A stretch of DNA of 64,000 nt, from positions 111,436 through 175,435 of the forward strand of contig CAKSFP010000002.1 in the NCBI GenBank assembly GCA_934454585.1. Reading direction: 5' to 3'. Positions 42,967 through 52,821 of the stretch are shown here, one piece after another; the first letter of the stretch is position 1, and the number at the start of each line of letters is the position of its first letter. This stretch comes from an uncultured Clostridia bacterium (lineage in GTDB: Bacteria; Bacillota; Clostridia; UMGS1810). A model generated the notes under the pieces. The model had not been told where the DNA came from and made no database searches. It saw only the letters and a list, made by a program, of their open reading frames with translations. The position numbers and the translations under genes were made by a program.

Positions 42967-44215
42967 CGTTCATCCCCTCGATATTTGCTCCGATACTGCG
43001 GAATTTCTCCGTAAATCCGTCGTAACCTCTGTTAATATACTCCGCTTTGTCTATGCGAGTCTCTCCATCAGCGGCAAAAGCGGCAACCGCAAGCGCCGCG
43101 CCGCTGCGCAAATCACATGCGCTTGCGTGCGCTCCGTGAAGCTCGCCGCCGTTTATCACTGCGCGTCTGCCGTGCACACTGATGTCCGCGCCCATCTTGC
43201 ACAGTTCATACGCATGGCGCAAACGGTTTTCAAAAATATTTTCAACTATAACTCCGCTGCCGTGCGACACACTCATGACAGACATCACAAGCGACTGTGC
43301 GTCCGTCGGGAAACCCGGGTACGGCCCCGTGGCAACAAACGGCGCACAATTCAGCATCCCGTCCGACACCACCAGCAGTGATGAGGCATAGCGCACCACC
43401 TTGGCTCCGCAGCCCTCAAGCACATTAAGCACAGGCGAAATATGCTCGGGCACAACGGGATTCATGTACACACTGCCCCCGGCGGCAGCCGCGGCACAAG
43501 CAAAGGTTGCCGCCTCTATCCTGTCCGGCATGACAGTGTATTCTATATCATAAAGTTTTTTTGCGGCATATATAGTTATCACGCCGCTGCCCGCGCCGAA
43601 AACTCTTGCGCCCATGGCGTTGAGGAAGTTTTGCAGATCCTCTATCTCAGGCTCTTTAGCGGCGTTATATATTGTGGTAACTCCCCTGCCGACGCACGAC
43701 AGAAGCATGATATTCTCCGTTGCGCCGACCGACGGAAACGGCAACACAACGCTGCCGCCGTGAAGATTTGACGCTGAGCAGCAAACGGAAGTTCCCCGGG
43801 AATCCACATCAACACCGAGACGCGAAAATGCATCTAAGTGAATGTCTATCGGTCTTGCGCCTATGTCACAACCGCCGGGCATGGAAATGCACGCCGCGCC
43901 GCACCTGGACAGCAATGCGCCGAGAAAAATCACCGACGAACGCATTGCGCTCATCAGCTCGGGTCTCACGGTGTCCGAATTGACACCGGATGAATCTATG
44001 GTGAGAGTGTTGCCGCATATATCAGCCTTTGCCCCGAGATCACGCAAGATGGCAATAGACGAAAAAACATCCGAAAGCCGCGGACAATTATGTATCACAC
44101 TGCGTCCGCCGCTCACAACAGATGCGGCAATTATCGGCAAAACCGAGTTTTTGCATCCCTGTATGCGCACACTTCCGTCAAGTTTGTTTTTTCCTATGAT
44201 TTTTACAGCACTCAT
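42956..44215 (-). CDS. murA: UDP-N-acetylglucosamine 1-carboxyvinyltransferase MurA
   Basis: First committed step of peptidoglycan synthesis: transfers enolpyruvate from PEP to UDP-GlcNAc (419 aa). It has GKNKLDGSVRIQGCKNSVLP (KN motif), MRSSVIFLGALLSRCG with the catalytic loop (MPGGCDIGARPIDIH), and PGFPTDAQS later. The active-site cysteine is present (GGCDIGARP). ATG 44215 follows GGAGGG. It sits between murG and ftsQ. Confidence 0.94.
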   Translation of the reverse strand: MSAVKIIGKNKLDGSVRIQGCKNSVLPIIAASVVSGGRSVIHNCPRLSDVFSSIAILRDLGAKADICGNTLTIDSSGVNSDTVRPELMSAMRSSVIFLGALLSRCGAACISMPGGCDIGARPIDIHLDAFSRLGVDVDSRGTSVCCSASNLHGGSVVLPFPSVGATENIMLLSCVGRGVTTIYNAAKEPEIEDLQNFLNAMGARVFGAGSGVITIYAAKKLYDIEYTVMPDRIEAATFACAAAAAGGSVYMNPVVPEHISPVLNVLEGCGAKVVRYASSLLVVSDGMLNCAPFVATGPYPGFPTDAQSLVMSVMSVSHGSGVIVENIFENRLRHAYELCKMGADISVHGRRAVINGGELHGAHASACDLRSGAALAVAAFAADGETRIDKAEYINRGYDGFTEKFRSIGANIEGMNDDG

Positions 44216-44245
44216 ATAAATCCCTCCGGCAACGATGTCGGGCAT

Positions 44246-44466
44246 GGCTCAGACAAAGTCCATACCAATTACATATTATGCCGAGAGGCGACTTGAAGTT
44301 ACAAATCAGTCCATCGCTCCGAAACAGAACAAAAAGGAGCGATGGGCGATTGAGGCGCTCCGTATTTCAATTAGGTAGGTAGGTTGGGCAAACCGAACCC
44401 GAGGCCTTGTCGGTCGGGGCTCATGTGCCCGTGCGGAGCGTATAACAAACTGTCGGAGGAGACAGT
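44246..44466 (-). other. structured spacer between murG and murA
   Basis: This 221-bp gap holds several inverted repeats on the operon's strand: CATCGCTCC/GGAGCGATG (44313-44346), ACTGTC/GACAGT (44449-44466), GGGC/GCCC, and a longer-range CGCTCCG/CGGAGCG pair. No coding frame is credible. It is long for a gap inside a tightly packed operon; I recognise no known riboswitch class. Confidence 0.5.
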
Positions 44467-45567
44467 CTATTTTGTAATGTCTGTCAATTGCTTGTATATG
44501 ATATCAGTGGCATCGGCTATGCCGATTTTTTTTGCATTAATGCTCATTATGCGACTCTCCGATGCACTGCGCAGAATCCTGTCGACGGTTGTCGACAGAG
44601 AATCTATATTAAAATCTTTTTCCAGTATCATCACGGACGCATCGCGGTCATCCAGCACACGCGCATTGTATTCCTGATGATTGTTCGTCACATTCGGTGA
44701 CGGAATCAATATTGACGGCTTGCCGAGGACGCACAGTTCCGACACCGTTATGGCGCCCGAGCGTGCAATCACAAGATCTGCCGCATTCATGACAATATCC
44801 ATGTTGTTGATGTATTTCACAATTTCTATGTTATCTCCGGGGGTTATGCCCTTGGTCCTGAGACTCTGCAATACTCCCTCGTAATTGGCAATTCCGGTGG
44901 CAAAGCACAGCCTTACACCGTCTTTGCCGTTGATTTTTTCTATATATTGCACTATGACATCATTAATCTTCTTTGCGCCGAGACTGCCGCCGAAAGCGAC
45001 AATGAATTTTTCTCTCCCGAGTCCGAGAGCCGCTCTTGCGCCGTCATAATTTATACTCATTATGTTGGGGCGCACGGGATTGCCCGTAAACACAACTTTT
45101 TTTGCCCCGGTGAGGTATTTTTGCGTCTCCGCAAAGCTTATCGCCGTAACGGTAGATTTTTTTGACAAAAACTTTATGGCGCTGCCCGGAAAAACATTTT
45201 GCTCGTGGATGAGCGTCGGTATCTTTTTGCGGTTTGCCGCAATTATCGCCGGGGCGCACACATAGCCGCCCGTGCCGACCACAACATCGGGCTTGAACTC
45301 ATCTATTATCCTGCCGGTCTCCCTGACCGCCTCGATGAGTTTTATCATCGTCACGACATTGGAAAGGCTCACTTTGCGCACAAGTCCCTCAACATCGACA
45401 TACTTAATGTCGAATCCCTCTGCCGGCACAAGGCGCGATTCCATGCCGCCGCGCTTACCGACAAACAAAATCTGCGTGTCGTTATCCATGCTCACGGCAT
45501 ATTTTGCAATGGCAACAGCCGGGTTTATATGTCCTGCGGTACCGCCGCCTGTAAGTAATATTCTCAT
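44467..45567 (-). CDS. murG: MurG, lipid II-forming N-acetylglucosaminyltransferase
   Basis: Membrane-associated glycosyltransferase that adds GlcNAc to lipid I (366 aa). The glycine-rich loops TGGGTAGHINPAVA and GGSLGAKKIN, HEQNVFPG and the donor-binding IARSGAITVSEL are present. Length is standard. It lies in mraY-ftsW-murG order, 27 nt after ftsW. Confidence 0.97.
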   Translation of the reverse strand: MRILLTGGGTAGHINPAVAIAKYAVSMDNDTQILFVGKRGGMESRLVPAEGFDIKYVDVEGLVRKVSLSNVVTMIKLIEAVRETGRIIDEFKPDVVVGTGGYVCAPAIIAANRKKIPTLIHEQNVFPGSAIKFLSKKSTVTAISFAETQKYLTGAKKVVFTGNPVRPNIMSINYDGARAALGLGREKFIVAFGGSLGAKKINDVIVQYIEKINGKDGVRLCFATGIANYEGVLQSLRTKGITPGDNIEIVKYINNMDIVMNAADLVIARSGAITVSELCVLGKPSILIPSPNVTNNHQEYNARVLDDRDASVMILEKDFNIDSLSTTVDRILRSASESRIMSINAKKIGIADATDIIYKQLTDITK

Positions 45568-45594
45568 GTAACGATACCGTCCTTTACTTGTAAT

Positions 45595-46728
45595 CTATAT
45601 TTTTCTGCCCGAATATCGGGATACATTGAGCACTATGCCCATTTCAAACAAATTTATCAGCAATGACGAACCGCCGTAGCTGAAAAACGGAAGTGTTATG
45701 CCGGTGCACGGCATTGCGGATGTCACCACGGCTATGTTGAAAATAACCTGTAGTGCAATCAGCGTGATTATGCCCGTCACAAGCAGCGACGAGAATTTAT
45801 CCGGCGCACTTATGGCAATTTTATAACCTGTCACAATTAGTATGACAAACATTACTATGACAAGCATTGCACCCACGAAACCAAGCTCCTCGCAGGTGAC
45901 GGAGAAGATGAAGTCTGTATGGGCCTCGGGCAGATAGAGATATTTCTCTCTGCTCTGACCCAAGCCGACCCCGAAAAGTCCGCCCGAACCTATGGCATAG
46001 AGTGACTGCACAGCCTGGTAGCCGGCTCCGCGCGCATCGTTAAACGGATTGACAAAGTTGAGCACACGCACAAGTCTGTACGGCTCTTTGATGACGGCAT
46101 ATGCCGCCGCCGGGACGCCGACCACAAGTCCGCTCAGGATTATGTGGCTGAGCTTTGCCCCCGCCACAAACACAAGCACAACTCCTGCCAAAACGATTAT
46201 TATCGCGCCGCTCAGGTGATGCTCTGACAGCACTATGACCGCCGTAACCGCCGGCACAAGCATCATCAGGCAAAAGCCTTTGAAATATTTTTCTATGTTA
46301 TATCCATAGTCCGTGAGCAGCCTCGACATGACTATGACAACAGCTATCTTCGCAATCTCGGACGGCTGAATCTGCACCGGTCCGACCTTTATCCAGCGCT
46401 TTGCTCCGCCGGCGACCGTGCCGACAAGCGGCACCGCAAAGAGCAGACCGAGCGTCACAACGCCGAAAACTATGTAGAGCTTATACCACATCTTATAGTT
46501 GAAAGATGAGGTCATCATCATTACCGCAACTCCGGCAACCGCAAACATCAGCTGCCTTTTGAAGTAATAAGCGGCGCCTTGGTCCTTGTAATGCGCCATG
46601 GGGCTTGATGCGCTGAATACCATAATGAGTCCGAAAGCAAGGAGCATCACAATCATTACAAAAAAAGTATAGTTTATGTCTCTGTTTTTTCTTGATGTTC
46701 TTCGGGTTCGTCTCGTTCTCTCAGCCAA
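45595..46728 (-). CDS. ftsW: FtsW/RodA-family peptidoglycan polymerase FtsW
   Basis: Polytopic SEDS glycosyltransferase that polymerises septal lipid II (377 aa). About ten membrane helices, GGAKRWIKVGPVQIQPSEIAKIA and SYGGSSLLINLFEMGIVLNVS near the C-terminus are the SEDS signatures. The N-terminus is very basic (RTRRTRRTSRKNR). It overlaps mraY by 8 bp. Its position between mraY and murG favours FtsW over RodA. Confidence 0.94.
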   Translation of the reverse strand: MAERTRRTRRTSRKNRDINYTFFVMIVMLLAFGLIMVFSASSPMAHYKDQGAAYYFKRQLMFAVAGVAVMMMTSSFNYKMWYKLYIVFGVVTLGLLFAVPLVGTVAGGAKRWIKVGPVQIQPSEIAKIAVVIVMSRLLTDYGYNIEKYFKGFCLMMLVPAVTAVIVLSEHHLSGAIIIVLAGVVLVFVAGAKLSHIILSGLVVGVPAAAYAVIKEPYRLVRVLNFVNPFNDARGAGYQAVQSLYAIGSGGLFGVGLGQSREKYLYLPEAHTDFIFSVTCEELGFVGAMLVIVMFVILIVTGYKIAISAPDKFSSLLVTGIITLIALQVIFNIAVVTSAMPCTGITLPFFSYGGSSLLINLFEMGIVLNVSRYSGRKI

Positions 46729-47701
46729 GATAAATTCCTCCCAATGCCACAGCGCAGAGCAAGAGCGTTGTCACGACCGCCATGCACACAATTTTGTTCT
46801 CGGAAAATCCGCTCATCTCGAAATGGTGATGAATCGGCGTCATTTTGAATACCCTTTTGCCGGTGAGTTTGAAACTCGTCACCTGGATTATGACGGACAC
46901 AGTCTCTATGACATAAACTCCGCCGACTATAACCAGGATTATCGGCATCTTAAGCAACAGCGCCATGGCGCACACCGAACCGCCGAGAAACAGCGAACCG
47001 GTATCGCCCATAAACACCTTTGCCGGATATTTGTTGAAAAGCCAGAATCCAAAGCATCCGCCAAAGACTATAAAGGCAAATTCGGCAACCTCTATGCTGC
47101 CCGTCATGAAAGCCGCCGCGCCGAAGAACACGCACACAACAGCCGTCACGCTCGCCGCAAGCCCGTCTATTCCGTCGGTCAGATTGACCGCATTTGTGGT
47201 GCCGATCATCACAAGAAGTGCAAACGGTATATAGAAAACTCCCAGGTCAACCGTCTTTGACGAAAATGGAATCAATATGTCCGATGAAAGTATGTCAAAC
47301 CTCATTGCTGCGAACAGAAACACAATGCTTGCCAAAAGCTGCAAGCTGAATTTTTGCCTCTCGGTAAGCCCAAGATTGCGTTTTTTCACAACCTTTATGT
47401 AGTCATCGGCAAAACCGATAAGTCCGAAAGCTACCGAGAAAACCACAAGGCTCAGTCCCGTGATATTGCGTATAAACAGCGCCGCGCAGACGATTGTCGG
47501 TATGATGAATATCACTCCGCCCATGGTTGGAGTGCCGCTTTTCTTTTTGTGCCACTTGGGGCCGACTTCGCGGATCTCCTGTCCGAACTTGAGTCTGTGC
47601 AATGCCGGAATCAGCGCCGGTGCAATGATTGCGGCAAGAGCAAATGCCGCCACCGCCGCAAGTATAAGCTTGTATATATATATTTGGTCGTAAGTCTGCA
47701 T
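46721..47701 (-). CDS. mraY: phospho-MurNAc-pentapeptide transferase MraY
   Basis: Integral-membrane enzyme that loads MurNAc-pentapeptide onto undecaprenyl phosphate to make lipid I (326 aa). GFADDYIKV (catalytic aspartates), NAVNLTDGIDGLA, FGFWLFNKYPAKVFMGDTGS and TPIHHHFE are intact. It lies 30 nt after murE. murF and murD, which usually flank it, are absent. Confidence 0.96.
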   Translation of the reverse strand: MQTYDQIYIYKLILAAVAAFALAAIIAPALIPALHRLKFGQEIREVGPKWHKKKSGTPTMGGVIFIIPTIVCAALFIRNITGLSLVVFSVAFGLIGFADDYIKVVKKRNLGLTERQKFSLQLLASIVFLFAAMRFDILSSDILIPFSSKTVDLGVFYIPFALLVMIGTTNAVNLTDGIDGLAASVTAVVCVFFGAAAFMTGSIEVAEFAFIVFGGCFGFWLFNKYPAKVFMGDTGSLFLGGSVCAMALLLKMPIILVIVGGVYVIETVSVIIQVTSFKLTGKRVFKMTPIHHHFEMSGFSENKIVCMAVVTTLLLCAVALGGIYLG

Positions 47702-47731
47702 TGCATTTCCTCCGTTTGTCCTTTACTGCTT

Positions 47732-49153
47732 TTATTTCAATATTTCGTGTATAATCTCTCTCTCATCAAAGTGAATCTTACCGTCGTGCAGAATCTGATA
47801 TGTCTCGTGACCCTTGCCGGCAAGCACAATCACATCGTCCTTCTTTGCATTTTTCAGCGCATATTCTATCGCATCGCGCCTGTTTTCTATCACCGTATAC
47901 GGTGTGCCCGTCTCCTCCACTCCGGGGATAATCATGTCGATAATTTTTCCCGGTTCTTCTGTCCTCGGGTTATCGCTCGTAACTATGCAATAGTCCGCAA
48001 GTTCTCCCGCCATGCGCCCCATTATCGGGCGTTTGGTGTTGTCCCTGTCGCCGCCGCAGCCAAACAGAATCACCACTCTGCCCTTGGCAAAGCCGCGCAC
48101 CGTCTTGAGGATGTTCTCTATTCCGTCCGGAGTGTGGGCATAGTCTATCATAACCGTGTAGTCAGTGCCGGTTTTCACAACCTCTGCCCTGCCCTTGACG
48201 CCGGACGCATCTGCAAGCGCCTTTGCCGCAAGCTCTCTGTCTATCCCGAGCGCCTCGGCAACACCGATTGCACACAGTGCGTTGTACACCGAGAATCTGC
48301 CCGGTATGCCGAGCGAAAATTCTGTGCCGCCGACGGTGAAATCAACCCCGCTTTCATGCAGATTGACATTTTCGGCTCTGAGCGCACAGTCGGAATCTAT
48401 TCCGTAGGTATACTTTGCTCCGCAGCCGCGCGCCATTTCTGCACCGTATTCGTCATCGATATTTATAACCGCCGCATCGCTTATCTCAAAAAGTTTTGCC
48501 TTTGCCGCAGCGTAATTCTCCATGGTTCCGTGAAAATCGAGATGATCCTGAGTGAGATTTGTGAAAGCCCCCACGGCGAATCCGCACCCAAACACACGGT
48601 TGAGCGCAAGCGCATGGGACGACACTTCCATAACCACATATTCCATCTTCTCATGAGCCATTTGAAAAAACAGTTTTTGCAGTTCAAAAGAATCCGGTGT
48701 GGTTCTGCCCGTCTCAAGCACCTTGTTGCCGATCATATTCTGGTTTGTGCCGATCAAGCCGACCTTGGCACCGTGAGCCTCGAGAATATGTTTTATAAGG
48801 TAGGTACAGGTTGTTTTGCCGTTTGTACCGGTTATTCCTATCAATTTGAATTTCTTTGACGGATTGCCGAAAAAGTTTGCACTCACCTGTGCCTCGGCAA
48901 TGCGTGAATCCTCCACAATTATCTGCGGCACGCTTATTCCCTCGGTGTATTCCTGGGCAATGACAGCCGCCGCACCCATCTCACATGCGGATTTTACATA
49001 TTTGTGACCGTCCGTCGCATAGCCCTTTATGGCTACGAACACATACCCTTTTTCGGATTTTTGCGAATTATAGCAAACACCCGTCACTTCGACATCTTCT
49101 TCATTATATGTCTTTTTTATCTCAACATCTTTTAATAATTCTTTCAGTTTCAT
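47732..49153 (-). CDS. murE: UDP-MurNAc-tripeptide synthetase MurE (meso-diaminopimelate adding)
   Basis: Adds the third amino acid to the peptidoglycan stem peptide, using ATP (473 aa). The Mur ligase P-loop GITGTNGKTT lies near residue 105, and the substrate motif DNPR in TSDNPRTEEPG indicates meso-diaminopimelate rather than lysine. That agrees with dapL and dapF in this window. The start is ATG 49153 behind GAGGGG; a 5-codon longer form is possible. It lies 11 nt past the penicillin-binding protein gene. Confidence 0.95.
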   Translation of the reverse strand: MKLKELLKDVEIKKTYNEEDVEVTGVCYNSQKSEKGYVFVAIKGYATDGHKYVKSACEMGAAAVIAQEYTEGISVPQIIVEDSRIAEAQVSANFFGNPSKKFKLIGITGTNGKTTCTYLIKHILEAHGAKVGLIGTNQNMIGNKVLETGRTTPDSFELQKLFFQMAHEKMEYVVMEVSSHALALNRVFGCGFAVGAFTNLTQDHLDFHGTMENYAAAKAKLFEISDAAVINIDDEYGAEMARGCGAKYTYGIDSDCALRAENVNLHESGVDFTVGGTEFSLGIPGRFSVYNALCAIGVAEALGIDRELAAKALADASGVKGRAEVVKTGTDYTVMIDYAHTPDGIENILKTVRGFAKGRVVILFGCGGDRDNTKRPIMGRMAGELADYCIVTSDNPRTEEPGKIIDMIIPGVEETGTPYTVIENRRDAIEYALKNAKKDDVIVLAGKGHETYQILHDGKIHFDEREIIHEILK

Positions 49154-49164
49154 TATAATTCCCC

Positions 49165-51339
49165 TCAATGAACATTATCCGAATAGCTGAACTGCACGCT
49201 GACAACAGATCCTTTCTCTACCATAGTGCCCGCCTCGGGCGTCTGTTTGTTGACAGTCGCCGTGCCGCGCTCCGAGTTGTTTTCGTTGACCTGTTTCAGG
49301 TTGAGTCCGGCGTTTGTAAGAGCAACATTTGCGGCAGATGCCGTCATGCCCATAACATTCGGCACAGAAACCTGCGTCGATCCCTGCTCCTCGGTATAGA
49401 GCACAACCGTAGAGCCGTCCGGCAATGACGAACCGCCCTTTGGCACCTGGCTGACAACCGTTGAACCTTTGCCTACTATATTGTAGCGCAGATTGCTTCC
49501 CGAGAATTTGTTTATCGCATCCGCCTTTGACATACCCTCCACATTCGGCACGGTGTTCTCGAGCGTCGCAAGTTCTTCCTCGGTATACTGCGGCTCAATG
49601 TTCATATATCTGAGCACATTGTCAAAGATATTCTTAAATGTCGGCGCCGCAGTGGCTCCGCCCATGTGTGAATCGCCCATGGGCTCGTCAAGCATGACAA
49701 GGCCGATAATCTCCGGGTCGTTCGACGGCGCAAAACCAACGAATGATGCAATGTACTTTCCGTTGTTTCTCGGTATCTTCTCGCTCGTTCCGGTTTTGCC
49801 GGCAACACGGTAGCCTTTGATATAAGCATTTTTTCCGGCACCGCGCGACACAACTCCCTCAAGGATGTTGCGCATGGTCTGAGATGTTTCCTCGGAAATA
49901 ACCTGGCGGATAATATGAGTGTCAAAACTCTCCACCACATTTCCGTCGTTGTCTATTATCTGTTTTGCAATATGCGGCCGCACCATTCTGCCGTTGTTTG
50001 TTATGGCAGAATATGCCGTCACAAGCTGCAGCGGAGTAACGGTAAATGTCTGACCGAAACTGCTTGTCGCAAGCTCCACTTCGTTGAACCTGGACATATC
50101 GTGGAACGATCCCGACGCCTCGCCGGGCAGATCGAATCCCGTTGTTTCGGAAAATCCGAAAGCTTTGTAGTATTTGTAAAAATTCTTTGCGCCCACTCTT
50201 GCGCCTATCGTCATGAATACCGGGTTGCACGAGCCCTCAACGCCCTGGACAAAGGTTATAGAGCCGTGACCGACGGTTTTCCAGCAGTTTATCTTTGTGT
50301 CGGCAACCTTTAAGTAGCCGCCGCAATGAAACACCTCATTCAGACTGACAACGCCCTCCTCAAGCGCCATGGACGCCGTTATGCTCTTGAATGTGGAGCC
50401 GGGTTCATATGAATCAACGACGGCTTTGTTTCGCCATTGCTTGTTGATTTCTTCATTATACTTTTTCGTCTTGTCATCACCCGAGAGTGCGTCAATCTGT
50501 TGCTTGACAGTCGGATCGGAAACGGTGAACGGGTCGTTGAGGTCAAAAGACGGATATGTCGCCATGGCGAGTATGTCACCGTTTTTTGCATTCATGATTA
50601 TGCATGCGGCACCGTTGCGCACATCGTGATCCTTGCACGCTTGCTCAAGTTCCGATTCCACAAAGTGCTGAATAACCTCATCTATGGTAAGCACCACATT
50701 GTGGCCGCCCTCGGAGCCTTCGTATTTTTCATACTGCATATCGGGCGAATCGTTCCTGTTGGATATGATTCTGCCCGGCAGACCCTTGAGGTATTTTTCA
50801 TATACCATCTCAACACCGCTCAGTCCCTGGTTATCGGTGCCGGTGAATCCGACAACATGAGCCGCCAGAGAGCCGTAGGGGTAGAATCTCTTTGTGTCGT
50901 CCACAAAGAAAACACCTTTGAGTTCCTGTTCCCTCACCTTTGCGGCGGTCTCAACATCAACTTTCTTTTTTATCACTACATGCTCTGTGTCCTGATTGAG
51001 CTTTTGACTGAGTTCATCTTTGTCAAGTCCGAGCAGGTCCGCCAGAGTCTGCGCCGTCTCGCCAATCTTGCCGGCGTTTTTTACATCTTTCGGGCTGGCG
51101 GTGATTGTCACCACAGACGAATTCTGCGCAAGCACCTTGCCGTTTCTGTCATAGATAACACCGCGATTTGAGCTGACAGTGCTCTCACGCGTCTGCTGTT
51201 CTATCGCCATGCGCTGAAGCTCTGCCCCCTGGACAAACTGTCTGTACACCAAAAAGCCCAGGACATACAAAAGTCCCACGGCAAGAATCATCAGAACGAC
51301 TATTATTTTCTTTTTTGAATTAAGTTCGTTGTCAGTCAT
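49165..51339 (-). CDS. penicillin-binding protein with PASTA domains (FtsI/SpoVD type)
   Basis: A membrane-anchored transpeptidase that crosslinks septal or spore-cortex peptidoglycan (724 aa). It has one N-terminal membrane helix, a pedestal/dimerisation domain (SNRGVIYDRNGKVLA), and a transpeptidase domain with STFK, SCN and KTGTSEK motifs in the expected order. Two C-terminal PASTA repeats (TVPNVEGMSKADAI; VPNVMGMTASAAN) follow. In dcw clusters this is FtsI/PbpB or its sporulation paralogue SpoVD; only one copy is here, so I give no symbol. ATG 51339 follows AAGGAG. Confidence 0.93.
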   Translation of the reverse strand: MTDNELNSKKKIIVVLMILAVGLLYVLGFLVYRQFVQGAELQRMAIEQQTRESTVSSNRGVIYDRNGKVLAQNSSVVTITASPKDVKNAGKIGETAQTLADLLGLDKDELSQKLNQDTEHVVIKKKVDVETAAKVREQELKGVFFVDDTKRFYPYGSLAAHVVGFTGTDNQGLSGVEMVYEKYLKGLPGRIISNRNDSPDMQYEKYEGSEGGHNVVLTIDEVIQHFVESELEQACKDHDVRNGAACIIMNAKNGDILAMATYPSFDLNDPFTVSDPTVKQQIDALSGDDKTKKYNEEINKQWRNKAVVDSYEPGSTFKSITASMALEEGVVSLNEVFHCGGYLKVADTKINCWKTVGHGSITFVQGVEGSCNPVFMTIGARVGAKNFYKYYKAFGFSETTGFDLPGEASGSFHDMSRFNEVELATSSFGQTFTVTPLQLVTAYSAITNNGRMVRPHIAKQIIDNDGNVVESFDTHIIRQVISEETSQTMRNILEGVVSRGAGKNAYIKGYRVAGKTGTSEKIPRNNGKYIASFVGFAPSNDPEIIGLVMLDEPMGDSHMGGATAAPTFKNIFDNVLRYMNIEPQYTEEELATLENTVPNVEGMSKADAINKFSGSNLRYNIVGKGSTVVSQVPKGGSSLPDGSTVVLYTEEQGSTQVSVPNVMGMTASAANVALTNAGLNLKQVNENNSERGTATVNKQTPEAGTMVEKGSVVSVQFSYSDNVH

Positions 51340-51392
51340 CACATTCTCCTTGATATCACGGACAATCAATCGGCTTTCTTATAAGTTATATT

Positions 51393-51857
51393 TCACTTGC
51401 GCACAAAGTATGACTTGATTTTGTTGTCATTATCCCTGTCCGACACCACTTCGCCGTAGTCGTCCTGAACCACCTTAACATACACGGTCTGGTTTTTGTC
51501 AAGCCTCTGCATACCGTACTGTGATATGGCTATCTCCTCAATTTTCTTGAGGTCTATGCTCTGCTCTATACTTATTTTCTTGTTGCTGTTTTCTTTTGTA
51601 AGTTCCGCCAGCTCCGTTTCAAGTGCGGAAACATCCGTCTGAGCCTGGAGCACAAGAACCTTTGTGTATATTGTGCCCACGGCAAGAGCAAAAACTATTA
51701 AAAGGTAAAAGCACAGCGCAGCAACGGCTTTTTTCCTCTTTTTTCTTATCTCGTATATTTTGCTGTCATCGACAGCTACGGGACCTCTTTTTACAGTCTC
51801 TGTTGCTTCATATGTATCGATTTTATATGCGGACGAACCATAATAATATCTGTTCAC
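51393..51857 (-). CDS. ftsL: FtsL-like septum protein
   Basis: A 154-aa bitopic divisome protein: cytoplasmic N-terminus, one helix (ALCFYLLIVFALAVGTIYT), then a coiled coil (LETELAELTKENSNKKISIE) ending in a conserved-type ISQYGMQRLDKNQTVYV segment. Sequence identity within FtsL is always low; the topology and its place between rsmH and the PBP gene support the call. It uses GTG 51857, four nt after the rsmH stop, with only a weak GAGAGA ribosome site, so coupling to rsmH is likely. Confidence 0.85.
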   Translation of the reverse strand: MNRYYYGSSAYKIDTYEATETVKRGPVAVDDSKIYEIRKKRKKAVAALCFYLLIVFALAVGTIYTKVLVLQAQTDVSALETELAELTKENSNKKISIEQSIDLKKIEEIAISQYGMQRLDKNQTVYVKVVQDDYGEVVSDRDNDNKIKSYFVRK

Positions 51858-51861
51858 TCTC

Positions 51862-52812
51862 TCATGTTCCCTTCTCGATTTTTTCTGTTACCCGAAGTTT
51901 TGCGCTTCTCGATCTTTTATTATTCTCACATTCCGCAGCGCTCGGAAGTATGGGTTTTCGCGTAATCAGTTTTGCCCGGGGCTTTTTGCCGCACACACAC
52001 ATCGGAAAATCCGGCGGACAGGTGCACCCCGCAGCAAGCGAGCGAAATTTTGTTTTAACTATCCTGTCCTCAAGCGAATGGAAAGTTATCACCGAAAGTC
52101 TGCCGCCGGGGTTTAGGCACTCAAACATATCTTCAAGTGCGTCTTTAAGCGGATCGAGCTCGGCATTGACTTCTATGCGGATCGCCTGGAAAACACGCTT
52201 TGCCGGATGCGAACCCTTAACCCGAAATCGCTCCGGTATGGCTTTATCTATGATTGATACAAGATCCAGTGTTGTCTCTATCGGCTTGTCCTCTCTCCGC
52301 AGGGCAATGAGGCGTGCTATTTTCTTTGAGAATTTTTCTTCGCCGTACTCAAAGAATATTTTCGCAAGGTTCTCCTCGCTGTATGTGTTCACCACTTCAT
52401 ATGCGCTCAGTTTGTCGTCTCGATTCATGCGCATATCGAGCGGCGCATCTTCCATGTAGCTGAATCCCCTCTCGCCGTTGTCAAGCTGATAGGACGACAC
52501 ACCGAGGTCGACAAGCATTCCGTCTATGCCGCCGATGCCCATGTCGGCAAGGATTCTTTTTATATTATGAAAATTATCGTGCACATAGCGCACATTGTTG
52601 TACTTTGCAAGTCTTTTTTTCGATGCGTCAAGCGCCTGAATGTCGCGGTCTATGCCTATGAGCAATCCGTTCTCCGACAAATTAGAGAGTATCTCCTCAC
52701 TATGGCCGCCGCCGCCCATGGTTCCGTCAACATATATTCCGTCTTTTTTTATATTGAGCGCTTCGGTTGCCTCGTGCAGCATAACCGAGATATGCCTGAA
52801 TTCCATTTTCAC
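51862..52812 (-). CDS. rsmH: 16S rRNA (cytosine1402-N4)-methyltransferase RsmH
   Basis: SAM-dependent methyltransferase acting on 16S rRNA position C1402 (316 aa). DGTMGGGGHSEEIL is the SAM loop, and LVDLGVSSYQLD, GERGFSYMEDAPLDMRM and the C-terminal SLEDRIVK are family signatures. It follows mraZ by 9 nt, the standard start of a dcw cluster. Confidence 0.96.
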   Translation of the reverse strand: MKMEFRHISVMLHEATEALNIKKDGIYVDGTMGGGGHSEEILSNLSENGLLIGIDRDIQALDASKKRLAKYNNVRYVHDNFHNIKRILADMGIGGIDGMLVDLGVSSYQLDNGERGFSYMEDAPLDMRMNRDDKLSAYEVVNTYSEENLAKIFFEYGEEKFSKKIARLIALRREDKPIETTLDLVSIIDKAIPERFRVKGSHPAKRVFQAIRIEVNAELDPLKDALEDMFECLNPGGRLSVITFHSLEDRIVKTKFRSLAAGCTCPPDFPMCVCGKKPRAKLITRKPILPSAAECENNKRSRSAKLRVTEKIEKGT

Positions 52813-52821
52813 GAACCGTCC

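Noticed and set aside
47354..48859. A 501-codon open frame on the plus strand
   Set aside because: It lies antisense to mraY and murE, which have complete family signatures; the translation is rich in Arg, His, Cys and Tyr, as expected of a shadow frame in this base composition.
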